Source of the DNA: DSUN01 sp035527715
GTDB lineage: Bacteria > Planctomycetota > PUPC01 > DSUN01
DNA length: 35,169 bases
Direction of reading: 5' to 3'
Assembly: GCA_035527715.1 (NCBI GenBank)
Contig: DATKZY010000063.1
Span: 1 to 35,169 of the forward strand
The notes beneath the pieces are model-generated. The model ran no database searches, was not told the origin of the DNA, and saw nothing but the letters and a program-made list of their open reading frames with translations. The position numbers and the translations under genes are program-made. Each line of letters opens with the position of its first letter. The first letter of the stretch is position 1. Positions 1 through 7,239 of the stretch are shown here, piece after piece.

Positions 1-149
1 ACGGATGGTCTGTCAGGAAGTTCGCGTTGCCTTTCAAGGCGCTCCAGCGCAACAACTCGCTGGCGATTGAGTGCATGGAAGACTCGGCTGCCCAGCAAGG
101 CCCGCCGTGGTTCATGGTCAACTACGCGGTCCTACGGAAGCAGCCATGA
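1..149 (+). CDS. 3' end of an unidentified protein gene (truncated by window edge)
   Basis: In frame 3 the window opens with an uninterrupted reading frame that ends at a TGA at 147-149. The last residues read VRKFALPFKALQRNNSLAIE, then a short stretch ending in NYAVLRKQP. The alternation of hydrophobic and polar residues and the phrase PPWFMVNYAVLR look like the final strands of a beta-sandwich domain, as at the C-terminus of many secreted carbohydrate-active proteins. That resemblance is an impression, not a family assignment. The tail overlaps a convergent GIY-YIG fragment by 32 bp, which suggests one of the two ends there is not native. The start lies outside the window. Confidence 0.5.
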   Translation, partial: GWSVRKFALPFKALQRNNSLAIECMEDSAAQQGPPWFMVNYAVLRKQP

Positions 150-294
150 GAGCATCCCGTGCGGCGCGGTAACGCGAGGTGTGCGGGGACTCACCCGAAT
201 TGTGTTCCTGAAGGCGGTGCCTGAAGTTGTGGGTGACGCCGATGTAGCGCTGGTCGAGGAAGGGGATGCTCTGGAGGAGATAAACGTATTCCAT
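118..294 (-). pseudogene. truncated GIY-YIG nuclease-like fragment
   Basis: From an ATG at 292-294 the minus strand encodes MEYVYLLQSIPFLDQRYIGV followed by a basic stretch with HNFRHRLQEHNSGESPHTSRYR. This is the diagnostic N-terminal half of small stand-alone GIY-YIG proteins: VYLLQS is the first strand, RYIGV the second, and RHRLQEHN holds the helix with the conserved Arg. Family members run about 80-100 residues and continue with a strand of the type WxLVxY and a helix with a catalytic Glu. Here the frame changes to unrelated sequence after SRYR and stops at codon 59, so the Glu-bearing half is missing. No other frame nearby restores it. It is most likely a decayed remnant, cut where it runs into the end of the upstream gene. 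Confidence 0.55.
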
Positions 295-369
295 TGCGGA
301 AGGACCCGCCTCCGCAAGGCTTCGGCGGGCAGGCTTCGCCTCCCGTTCGCAGAAATCGGTCCCGTCCCA

Positions 370-417
370 TTCGCTAAGGCTGCCACAAGCTGGCTTGCCA
401 GCCGTAGCCTTGGCGAA
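370..417. repeat. imperfect inverted repeat abutting the tRNA 3' end
   Basis: Arms 370-381 (TTCGCTAAGGCT) and 406-417 (AGCCTTGGCGAA) are complementary except for one G:T pair. They enclose a further small palindrome, TGGCTTGCCA, at 391-400. A related but degenerate sequence lies at about 307-340. The element ends 4 bp before the encoded CCA of tRNA-Pro, on its downstream side, so it could serve as a terminator or processing signal. There is no T-run. The sequence type, which reads as AKATAGK or RQGYGWQ in translation, resembles short dispersed palindromes, but only one good copy is visible here. Confidence 0.5.
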
Positions 418-420
418 GGC

Positions 421-499
421 TGGTCGGGGCGAGTGGATTTGAACCACCGACCTCAGCGTCCCGAACGCTGCGCTCTAAACCAAGCTGAGCTACGCCCCG
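421..499 (-). tRNA. tRNA-Pro (anticodon CGG)
   Basis: On the minus strand the acceptor arms CGGGGCG (from 499) and CGCCCCG pair over 7 bp, followed by discriminator A and an encoded CCA at 421-423. The anticodon stem CAGCG/CGCTG closes the loop TTCGGGA, giving anticodon CGG, which reads proline CCG codons. The T arm carries GGTTCAAATCC and the D arm has GCTC/GAGC. The length is 79 nt including CCA. The strong promoter just upstream supports an active gene. Confidence 0.95.
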
Positions 500-518
500 G
501 AACAGCGAAACTCCCTCC

Positions 519-546
519 ATTATAGCTTTCGCCGCCCAATTTGCAA
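519..546 (-). promoter_or_regulatory. promoter of tRNA-Pro
   Basis: Reading the minus strand, TTGCAA (541-546) and a perfect TATAAT (519-524) are 16 bp apart. The predicted start of transcription lies near 512, about a dozen bases before the mature tRNA 5' end at 499. Confidence 0.75.
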
Positions 547-571
547 ACCGATTCGCTTCGGGCCGCGCAGG

Positions 572-653
572 ACGCGTGACCCGTGACGCGTGAGAAGAGC
601 GGAATAGACAGGCGTTTCTCTTCCTGTCACGCGTCACGGGGCACGCGTCACGC
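572..653. repeat. self-complementary heptamer repeat
   Basis: Units GCGTGAC-CCGTGAC-GCGTGAG at 574-594 are mirrored by GTCACGC-GTCACGG-GGCACGC-GTCACGC at 626-653. The 22-nt arms 572-593 and 627-648 are complementary with one mismatch around a 33-nt loop, so the transcript could fold into a long hairpin. It fills most of the gap between the tRNA promoter and the promoter of the URO-D-like gene. Confidence 0.8.
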
Positions 654-662
654 ATCCCCCTG

Positions 663-691
663 TTGACCGCCCCCGCTCCCCGTGATAGAGT
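663..691 (+). promoter_or_regulatory. promoter of the plus-strand URO-D-like gene
   Basis: TTGACC (663-668) and TAGAGT (686-691) are separated by 17 bp. The expected transcription start, about 698, falls at the ribosome-binding site AAGGAG (699-704), so the leader would be very short. Confidence 0.6.
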
Positions 692-710
692 GCCCCGCAA
701 GGAGAAGCGC

Positions 711-1808
711 ATGCCCCAAGAGTCGGTCATGACATCCCGCCAGCGGCTCGACGCCGCCTATCGCTGCCAGCCGACGGACCGCGTGCCGATCTTCGTCCGC
801 GGCGTGTCGGACACGCGGCCGCCGCACGACTCCTACGCGCCGCTCCGCAAGCTGGTGTGCGAAACCTGCGACCTGAAGTGGGGCTGGAGCACCGCCGAGG
901 TCTTCCCCGCCCCGCCCACAACCCGCCGCGTCGAGCCCTACGACGACGATTTCGACCTCGTGACCACCGTGATGCCCACGCCCCGCGGCGAGCTGACCCA
1001 TCAGCGCCTGGTCGGCCGCAAGGGCCAGCCCGGCATGACCCGCAAGCACTGGCTCGCCGGCCGCGACGATGCGCTCAGATACATGTCCCTGCCCCCGCCG
1101 GAGCCGACGACCGACGCCGCCGGCTTCTTCGCCCTCCGCGACCAGGTGGGCGAACGCGGCATCGTGGAGGCGCACCTGGCTGCCATGAACCCCGGCGGCC
1201 ACGTGGCCGAGCTGTTCGGCTCCGAGGCGTTCGCCTTCCTGAGCATCGAGGACCGCGGCCTGGTCCACGAGCTGCTCGAGCACGTCGCCCAACGCGCCCT
1301 GCGGGCGATTGACTGGCTGCTCGCGCGCGACGTCGGGCCGTACTTTGCCGTCTCGGGCCAGGAGTTCGTCGCCCCGCCGCTCCACGGGCCGCGGGACTTC
1401 TGGGACTTCAACGTCCGCTACGACAAGCGGCTCTTCGCGCGCGTCCGCGATGCGGGCGGCCTGGTGCACGTCCACTGCCACGGCTCGCTGAAGGGCTTGC
1501 TCGGGGGCTTCGTCGAGGCGGGGGCGAACGTGCTTCATCCCGTCGAGGCCCCGCCGATGGGCAACGTCGCGGCCGCGGAGGCCAAGGCCGTCCTTCGCGG
1601 CAAGGTGTGCATCGAGGGCAACGTCCAGGTCGGCGACCTCTTCACCCTGCCCCCGGCCGAGATCGAGCGACAGGTCGAGGCCCTGATCCGCGACGCCGGG
1701 CCGACCGGCCTCATCGTCGCCCCCACCGCCTCGCCCTACGCCCCTGTTGCCACCCGCCGCATGCTCGCCAACTACAAGCGCATGGTCCGCGCCGCGCTCA
1801 GGGGCTGA
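711..1808 (+). CDS. uroporphyrinogen decarboxylase (URO-D) superfamily protein
   Basis: This 365-residue protein begins at the ATG at 711, chosen because AAGGAG sits 6 bp upstream; an earlier in-frame ATG at 663 lies inside the promoter. The opening SRQRLDAAYRCQPTDRVPIF matches the usual URO-D-superfamily start (helix then a DRVP strand). The invariant Arg-rich N-terminal substrate loop of true HemE is absent. Near residues 251-258 it reads LVHVHCHG, where MtaA/MtbA-type methyltransferases have a zinc-binding HxCG motif, so the second ligand appears to be His. The end, with LRGKVCIEGNV and APTASPYAP, follows the barrel pattern. It is probably a cytosolic enzyme related to corrinoid or coenzyme methyltransferases; substrate unknown. 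It converges on a second URO-D-like gene with only 11 bp between stops. Confidence 0.85.
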   Translation: MPQESVMTSRQRLDAAYRCQPTDRVPIFVRGVSDTRPPHDSYAPLRKLVCETCDLKWGWSTAEVFPAPPTTRRVEPYDDDFDLVTTVMPTPRGELTHQRLVGRKGQPGMTRKHWLAGRDDALRYMSLPPPEPTTDAAGFFALRDQVGERGIVEAHLAAMNPGGHVAELFGSEAFAFLSIEDRGLVHELLEHVAQRALRAIDWLLARDVGPYFAVSGQEFVAPPLHGPRDFWDFNVRYDKRLFARVRDAGGLVHVHCHGSLKGLLGGFVEAGANVLHPVEAPPMGNVAAAEAKAVLRGKVCIEGNVQVGDLFTLPPAEIERQVEALIRDAGPTGLIVAPTASPYAPVATRRMLANYKRMVRAALRG

Positions 1809-1823
1809 GGCGTCCCGCCTCAG
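1805..1823. terminator. hairpin shared by two convergent stop codons
   Basis: CTGAGGC (1805-1811) and GCCTCAG (1817-1823) form a perfect 7-bp stem with a GTCCC loop. The TGA of the plus-strand URO-D gene (1806-1808) lies in one arm and the TGA of the minus-strand URO-D gene (1820-1822 reversed) in the other. There is no T-run on either side, so intrinsic termination would be non-canonical; a bidirectional RNA-end or stability structure is the inference. Confidence 0.55.
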
Positions 1824-2974
1824 GCGCCGCCCCAGCCCGGCTGGGGGACGCGCTCGGGGATGCGGATGGGGTAGGCGCCACGCTGGTGGGCGGCCCCGAC
1901 CATCGCGCGGTAGTTGGCGAGAGGGGTGCGGACGACGATGCTGTGGCTCGACGAGAGGATGAGGCCGCCGCCCGGGGCGCAGTGCTTGAGGGTGAAGAGG
2001 GCCTGGTGCCGCACCTGGCCGGGCGTGCCGCGGGCCAGGGTGTCGGTGGACACGCCGCCCCAGAGGGCGATGCGGCGGCCGAAGAGACGCTTGATCTCCT
2101 CGATCCGCTCGATGGGCTGAATGGCCTGGTAGGCGTCGATCCCCGCGTCCACCATCTGGTCGAGGATGAGGCGGTTGTTGCCGCACGAGTGGAAGAGGCA
2201 GGGCAGGCCGGCCTCGTGGACGATGTCGCAGCGCCACTTGAGGGCGGGGGCGTAGACCCTGGCGAAGGTGCTGGGCGAGACGAATGGCCCGGAGTTGTGC
2301 CCGTAGTCCTCGCCGAGGGCGATGGCGTCCACGCCCGCCTCGACGAAGGGGCGGATGGCCTCGCGGGTCCACTCGGCATTCCGCATCTCCTGCTCGGCCA
2401 CGGCGTCGGGGTCCTCGGCGACGCGGAGGAACCTTGCCTCGGACCAGCCCTGGATGAAGCCGAGGCCGTGGAAGCGGCCGGGGCGGGCGAAGAGGTAGTG
2501 GGTTTTGCCCAGCTTCTCGACGACGTGGCGGACCAGCTCCAGCTCCGATTCGTCGGGCTGGGGCGGGAGCTGGAAGTCGCTCGGAGGGGCCGGCTTGTCG
2601 CCAGGGCGGTGGAGGCCGATGTCCTCGGTCTCGTGCGAGTATCTCAGGATGTTGCCCCGCTCGTCCTCCCAGGTATCGGCGTCGAGCTGGCGCGGCTTGC
2701 GGAAGGGAAAGTCCTTGCGAGGCACGAGGTTCACGGGGACCACGTCCAGGCCGAGCGCGAGGGTGAACTGGACAATGTCGCGCTTCATGCTCTCGACCAC
2801 CTCGTCGCGGCGGCCGTCCCAGAGGGCCTCGTGGTAGCGGCGCTTGGCGCGCCAGAAGGTGGGGCGGCCGAGGGCTTCGGCGATCACCGAGTGGTCGGTC
2901 GCGAACTCGCCGGTCGGCACGCGGTCGGGCTCGCGGAGCGCCAGGGCGGCTTTCACCCGCTCTTTCGGGGTCAC
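1820..2974 (-). CDS. URO-D superfamily protein with MtaA-like zinc motif
   Basis: This 384-residue protein starts at a GTG (2972-2974) that overlaps the upstream LarA-like stop as GTGA and has AAAGGAG 7 bp upstream, so translation is probably coupled. It opens TPKERVKAALALREPDRVPT, the standard start for URO-D-like methyltransferases. H262 and C264 in FHSCGNN, with C332 in LKHCAPGGG, reproduce the His-x-Cys...Cys pattern that binds zinc in methylcobamide:CoM methyltransferases (MtaA/MtbA), with somewhat different spacing. The HemE substrate loop is missing, so haem synthesis is unlikely. It is the last gene of a five-gene run with a LarA-like protein and a 2-hydroxyacid dehydrogenase, which points to hydroxyacid or methyl-group catabolism. 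No corrinoid protein gene is present nearby. Confidence 0.88.
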   Translation of the reverse strand: MTPKERVKAALALREPDRVPTGEFATDHSVIAEALGRPTFWRAKRRYHEALWDGRRDEVVESMKRDIVQFTLALGLDVVPVNLVPRKDFPFRKPRQLDADTWEDERGNILRYSHETEDIGLHRPGDKPAPPSDFQLPPQPDESELELVRHVVEKLGKTHYLFARPGRFHGLGFIQGWSEARFLRVAEDPDAVAEQEMRNAEWTREAIRPFVEAGVDAIALGEDYGHNSGPFVSPSTFARVYAPALKWRCDIVHEAGLPCLFHSCGNNRLILDQMVDAGIDAYQAIQPIERIEEIKRLFGRRIALWGGVSTDTLARGTPGQVRHQALFTLKHCAPGGGLILSSSHSIVVRTPLANYRAMVGAAHQRGAYPIRIPERVPQPGWGGA

Positions 2975-4239
2975 GGGAGGGCTCCTTTCGGCTCGACAAT
3001 GAGTCGCCGCGCCTTGCGAAGGACGAGGACCGGGGCGTGCCGCCCGCAGAGGCGGCTGGCCAGCTCGACGGCGTCCTCGAGGCGGGTGACGGCGCGAATG
3101 TAGCTGCCTCGGAGCGCTGCGGCGACCTTGGGCGCGGTGACGAGGATCACGGTGGCGTTCTTCTCGACGATCGGCCTGGCGAGGATGTTGGCCCCGTGTG
3201 CGCCGAGGCTGAAGAGGTCGCGGCGCCGCACGTCGCGGACCACCTCGGCCGGCGTTTTCGTTCGCAGCCACTCGATGAAGGTCTGCTCGGCGCCCAGGCC
3301 CTCGGGGCAGGCGGCGAGCAGGATGATGACGCCGTTGCGCTCGACGAGTTCGAGCGCGGGGATGACGGCCTTCTTGCCCTGCACGAGGTCGCGGTCGTAG
3401 GGATGGCCGCCGGCCGAGGCGATGACGATGGGCGCCGACTTCGCTCGGACGCGGTAGATCGGGGCGGAGCGGCGGCACGCGGCCTCGTGCGCCGCGTAGG
3501 GGTCGCCGGCGACGACGCCGGCGACCTCGTCGTTCGGCCCGCTCAGCGCGTAGCAGATGAAGTGGAAGGGGCAGGCGCGGGCGAACTCCTCGGCGTCCTC
3601 GCTCAGCGGGTTGCCTCGGAGGCGCCCGATGCGCGTGCCGGGCGCGGTGAGGAGGAAGTGGTTGTCGTCAATCGCCGTGTGGAAGGCGACGCCCGGCATC
3701 AGGAGCTTGCGCCCGCCCGACCAGCCGGCGAGATAGCTCGGCTCGATGATGCCCGTGCCGATCACGCGGTCGTGCTCGAAGACGATGCGGTTGACGAGGA
3801 TGTCGGTGCCGCGCGTCGTGCGGCCGAGGCGCCGGTGGGCGGCCCGGTCGAAGGGGTCGTGCTGGACGACGCGGCAGTTGCGCACGATGTCGGCGCCGAG
3901 GTGGCGGCGAAGCTCCGTGGCGGTCATCCGGCGGTGGCGGCCGCCGGCGATGCAGATCGTCGGCGTCACGTCCTGCCGGCCGCACTCGCGCAGGATCGGC
4001 GCCAGGAGGGCGCGGGGCGACGGGCGCGTGTGGTTCACGGTGAGGAGCAGCGCGCGGCGCGCGCCGGCGAGCACCTCGCGCAGCGGCGGGGCGCCGACGG
4101 GGCGGGCCAGGGCGCGCTCCACGGCCGCGTTCACATCCGCGACGGGCTCGACCTCCCTCGGCTGAACGATCCCTCGCAGGCGCGAGCGCGGGAGGCTCAG
4201 CTCCAGCACTCGTCGGCCGTATTCGATGGGGATGCGCAC
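2971..4239 (-). CDS. LarA-like (nickel-dependent lactate racemase superfamily) protein with an altered catalytic residue
   Basis: This 422-residue protein starts at GTG (4237-4239) with AGGAG 7 bp upstream. It spans the LarA (DUF2088) domain. With a constant offset of 6 from Lactiplantibacillus LarA, H102 corresponds to catalytic H108, K178 (in AGWSGGRK) to the cofactor-bearing K184, and H194 to the nickel ligand H200. The residue equivalent to the second catalytic base H174 is S168, in EPSYLAGWSGG. LarA uses the nickel-pincer (NPN) cofactor to racemise or epimerise 2-hydroxyacids by hydride transfer; here the cofactor sites look intact but the two-base mechanism cannot be the usual one. It follows the hydroxyacid dehydrogenase by 16 bp and overlaps the URO-D gene by 4 bp. 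No LarB/C/E cofactor gene is in the window. Substrate unknown. Confidence 0.88.
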   Translation of the reverse strand: MRIPIEYGRRVLELSLPRSRLRGIVQPREVEPVADVNAAVERALARPVGAPPLREVLAGARRALLLTVNHTRPSPRALLAPILRECGRQDVTPTICIAGGRHRRMTATELRRHLGADIVRNCRVVQHDPFDRAAHRRLGRTTRGTDILVNRIVFEHDRVIGTGIIEPSYLAGWSGGRKLLMPGVAFHTAIDDNHFLLTAPGTRIGRLRGNPLSEDAEEFARACPFHFICYALSGPNDEVAGVVAGDPYAAHEAACRRSAPIYRVRAKSAPIVIASAGGHPYDRDLVQGKKAVIPALELVERNGVIILLAACPEGLGAEQTFIEWLRTKTPAEVVRDVRRRDLFSLGAHGANILARPIVEKNATVILVTAPKVAAALRGSYIRAVTRLEDAVELASRLCGRHAPVLVLRKARRLIVEPKGALP

Positions 4240-4255
4240 GTGGGCGCTCCTGAGC

Positions 4256-5263
4256 TCAGCTTGTGATGGCCAATCGCTCTCGGGTCACGGGATAGAGGGG
4301 CGGGAGGCCCGCGAGGTAGCGCTCCAGTTCCTGGATGCACAGCTCGCCCACCCGACGGCAGTCTGCGCCCATGCCGCCCGCGAGATGGGGCGTGAGGATG
4401 ACGTTGGGCAGCGCGTAGAGGGGGCTGCCCTCGACGGGCGGCTCGGGGTCGGTGACGTCCAGGCAGGCCAGGATGCGCCCCGTCCGCAGCTCGGCGATCA
4501 GGGCCTCCTCGTCCACGAGCGCGCCGCGTGCGGTGTTGATGAAGACCGCGCCGTCCTTCATCTGCCGCAGCCGCTCGGCGTTGATCATGTGGCGCAGGTG
4601 CGGCAGGTTGGGGGCGTGGAGCGACACGACGTCGCAGCGGGCCATCAGGTCGTCGAGCTCGGCCTTCTCGACGCCGAGCGCGCGGGCCTCGTCGGGGGAG
4701 AGGAACGGGTCGGCGACGAGGATCTGGCAGATGTAGCCCTTGAGGAGGCGAATCGTCTCGCGGCCCGTGGCGCTGGCGCCGATGATGCCGATGGCGGCGC
4801 GGTGGGTGCCACGGGAGGGGCCGAGGTCCGCGCGGCGCCAGGCGGCGCGGCCGTCGCGCCGCAGGGCGGCGAGATGCGCCCAGGCATTCTTGAGCGACAG
4901 GGTGATGAGCGCCACGGTGAACTCGGCGACAGCGGTGCCGTTGGCGAGGGCGGCGGTGGTGACGGTGATGCCGCGGTCGTAGAGGGCGTCGGTGACGAAG
5001 CCCTTCACCGAGCTGGCGCCGTAGATGATGATGCGCAGGTCGGGCGCGGCGTCCAGGATGTCCTCGGTCATCTTCGGCATGCCCCAGGTCGAGAGCACGA
5101 TCTCGACGCCGCGCAGCGCGGCCTTCACGGTGGCCGGCTCGGCGTCGGGCAGAGCGGTTGCGGCGACGTCGCACAGGGCCTGAACCTGCTCGATCAACTC
5201 AGGGCCGAAGATAAGCTCGACGTTGCCTGCGGGCGCGAGAAACGTGGCCTTCTTGCGGGCCAT
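4256..5263 (-). CDS. D-isomer-specific 2-hydroxyacid dehydrogenase
   Basis: This 335-residue cytosolic NAD(P)-dependent oxidoreductase has its ATG at 5261-5263 and GAGGTG 6 bp upstream; the SD overlaps the upstream stop codon. The catalytic domain flanks a Rossmann domain with the nucleotide loop at about 159-167 (GIIGASATG, a variant of GxGxxG). The catalytic triad is visible: R246 in NTARGALVD, E274 in TDPEP, and H293 in LTPHLAGG. The family interconverts 2-keto and D-2-hydroxy acids. Placement directly before the LarA-like gene suggests that the pair handles both configurations of one hydroxyacid, which is inference. The usual length is about 310-340 residues, so the gene looks complete. 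Confidence 0.93.
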   Translation of the reverse strand: MARKKATFLAPAGNVELIFGPELIEQVQALCDVAATALPDAEPATVKAALRGVEIVLSTWGMPKMTEDILDAAPDLRIIIYGASSVKGFVTDALYDRGITVTTAALANGTAVAEFTVALITLSLKNAWAHLAALRRDGRAAWRRADLGPSRGTHRAAIGIIGASATGRETIRLLKGYICQILVADPFLSPDEARALGVEKAELDDLMARCDVVSLHAPNLPHLRHMINAERLRQMKDGAVFINTARGALVDEEALIAELRTGRILACLDVTDPEPPVEGSPLYALPNVILTPHLAGGMGADCRRVGELCIQELERYLAGLPPLYPVTRERLAITS

Positions 5264-5272
5264 GCGGGCACC

Positions 5273-7228
5273 TCACTGCGTGACGAGAAACAGGGCGTCG
5301 CGCGGCGCGAGGGTGAGCGGCCCTTGGACCGGCTGGCCGTTGTTCGCCACGGGGTCCTGCTCGGGCGAGCCCCGAAGCCTGCGGAACGCCTTCCCAGGGA
5401 ACAGCTTGCCGAGGTCGAACGCATAGGGCCGCGGCGCGGGGTTGGCGACGACGGCGCCGCGCTCGAACTCGCGGCATATGGCGTCGGGGTGAGCGTGCGC
5501 CGTGACGGCCGAGATGGTCACAGGCTCGGAGCCTTCTACAGCAATCTCGACCGCCGCCTCCATCGCCTTCACGTCGGAGAAGTAGAAGGCCGAAGTGAAG
5601 TCGCGGTCGTTGGCGAAGGTCATGAAGCGCGTCTTGTCGTCGGTGCCGACCCACATCAGGCGCGCGACCTCCCTCGGGTAGCCCTTCATCGGCTCGGCGC
5701 GAGCCGTGACGAAGACGACGAGGTCCGGCCCGTCGCACGGCACGTGCGCCAGTCGGAACCGCACTTGCTTGCCGTCCGCCTGCACGGCTTGAAGGCGGCT
5801 CTTCCCTTCTCCTTTCAACAAGTCGGGCCGCTGGAGGGCGAGGCGGACGGGTGGCCCGAGCGGCTTGCCGAGCCAGCCGACGACGTTCTCGGTGCCCTTG
5901 CGCAACTCGTCCCAGATGCCGATCAGCTCATCGCCGGTCTTCGGCGGTGGGAAGCTGTAGCAGACGGCCGAATCGGTGAGCACGGCGGCGGCGAGGACGA
6001 GGCGGTGCGTGCTGAAGGGCACGTCGGGCGGCTTCGTGTCGCCGGGCTTCTCGCCCCGCGTGATGAACTTGTGGTTGACGTAGTTGAAGACAGGCGGGCG
6101 GGCATTGGCCGCCCAGAAGAAGTGGCGGTTGAGTCCGCCCGGCCAGTCGCGCATCGCCCAGTCGCTCAGGTGGGGCCAGCCCTCGCTCTCGATGCCGTTG
6201 AGGAGGCCGAAGGCGCGCTGGCTGTTCACGCCCATGCCGTCGGCGAGGATGAGCTTGCCGTCGCCGAGTCTTTCCCGCAACTTGCGGCAGAACTGCACCA
6301 CGCCGATGCCGTAGGTGTTGACGCCGGCGAAGACGCCGCTGTCGGGTTGGCCGTCGGCGTCGCAGTCGAGCGCGCGCTTGCCTCGGCCGCTGTGGCTGTG
6401 GTAGAGCACGTCGAACTCGAGTCCGTCGAAGGCGGCCAGCTCGCCGCCGGGCAGGAAGCGCGCCGCGAGGTCGTCCACCAGCACGTCGCTGCACGTGCGG
6501 CCGGCCTCATCGCGCGGGCAGCGGGTGGAGTAGTTGTGGAACCAGAGGAGGTTGGAGGCGCGCCCCCACGGGCCTTCCTGCGCATGGGCGGCGGCATAGG
6601 CGCGATTGGCGGGAAACGCGCGCGGCTTCGTGCCGTAGCAGCCGCGCTTCACGCGGATGACGCCTTTCTTCACATCCACCGAGACGAGCTGCGTCTGCTC
6701 GCTCTCGTGCCAGTCGGGGCGGCCCGCGTCGTCGAGGAGGCAGAGGCCGACGTCTTCGTTCGCCGTGCGGTAGCGCCCCGTCTCGGTGCGGAAGAGGCTG
6801 GCGTCGGCCACGCGGACGTTGGTTTCGCCCTCCTCGGCGGACACGTCGGCGAGGATCTTCGCGCCGTTGTAGTAGACCCAGTGCCCGGCGAAGAACTTGT
6901 CGGCCTGGTAGCGCGGGTCGCGGGCGTTGCCGTTGAAGTGCAGCAGCACGAGCTGGTCGGGGTGCTGGCGCTTGAAGCGGGTGAAGAACTCGATGTTCCG
7001 CTCGGCGCGGCCGGGCACCTCCTCGTCGAGCACCTTGCCCTCGATGCCCATGAGGCGGCGGAAGCACTTGTCCCACTGGCCGTACTCGATGCGCTTGTTG
7101 GCGGCGAAGCCCTCGGCCTGGCGGAAGAAGTAGGCGCGGGGATACCCGTCGCACAGGACGCGCAACTCGTCCAGCGTGCCGCCCGCCGCGCCAGCGACGC
7201 ATGCCGCCAGAAGCCATGCCGTTCGCAT
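5273..7228 (-). CDS. large secreted protein of unknown function, possibly glycoside hydrolase-like
   Basis: This 651-residue protein starts at the ATG at 7226-7228 with GAGGA 8 bp upstream. MRTAWLLAACVAGAAGG is a signal peptide. Afterwards a segment with QHPDQLVLLHFNGNARDPRY, a region with DVKKGVIRVKRGCYGT, and strands such as DGLEFDVLYHSHSGRG and GKLILADGMGVN alternate in a way that suggests a beta/alpha barrel like those of glycoside hydrolases, followed by a C-terminal beta region (PEQDPVANNGQPVQGPLTLA). Acidic residues at strand ends (D in GLEFD, D in ILADG) could be catalytic, but I cannot match a named CAZy family. It lies 11 bp after the M48 protease gene and 9 bp before the dehydrogenase gene. 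Confidence 0.75.
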   Translation of the reverse strand: MRTAWLLAACVAGAAGGTLDELRVLCDGYPRAYFFRQAEGFAANKRIEYGQWDKCFRRLMGIEGKVLDEEVPGRAERNIEFFTRFKRQHPDQLVLLHFNGNARDPRYQADKFFAGHWVYYNGAKILADVSAEEGETNVRVADASLFRTETGRYRTANEDVGLCLLDDAGRPDWHESEQTQLVSVDVKKGVIRVKRGCYGTKPRAFPANRAYAAAHAQEGPWGRASNLLWFHNYSTRCPRDEAGRTCSDVLVDDLAARFLPGGELAAFDGLEFDVLYHSHSGRGKRALDCDADGQPDSGVFAGVNTYGIGVVQFCRKLRERLGDGKLILADGMGVNSQRAFGLLNGIESEGWPHLSDWAMRDWPGGLNRHFFWAANARPPVFNYVNHKFITRGEKPGDTKPPDVPFSTHRLVLAAAVLTDSAVCYSFPPPKTGDELIGIWDELRKGTENVVGWLGKPLGPPVRLALQRPDLLKGEGKSRLQAVQADGKQVRFRLAHVPCDGPDLVVFVTARAEPMKGYPREVARLMWVGTDDKTRFMTFANDRDFTSAFYFSDVKAMEAAVEIAVEGSEPVTISAVTAHAHPDAICREFERGAVVANPAPRPYAFDLGKLFPGKAFRRLRGSPEQDPVANNGQPVQGPLTLAPRDALFLVTQ

Positions 7229-7239
7229 GCCGGGTGTCC

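Noticed and set aside
572..653. CRISPR array
   Set aside because: Units are contiguous heptamers with no spacers of constant length; no cas genes anywhere in the window.
711..2974. Calling either URO-D-like gene hemE
   Set aside because: The conserved Arg-rich substrate loop near the N-terminus of HemE is absent in both, and the HxCG-type motif points to methyltransferase relatives.
1607..3103. Long plus-strand ORF of 498 codons opposite the URO-D-like and LarA-like genes
   Set aside because: It is antisense to genes with clear family motifs, has Ala/Gly/Val/Arg-biased shadow composition and no SD or domain.
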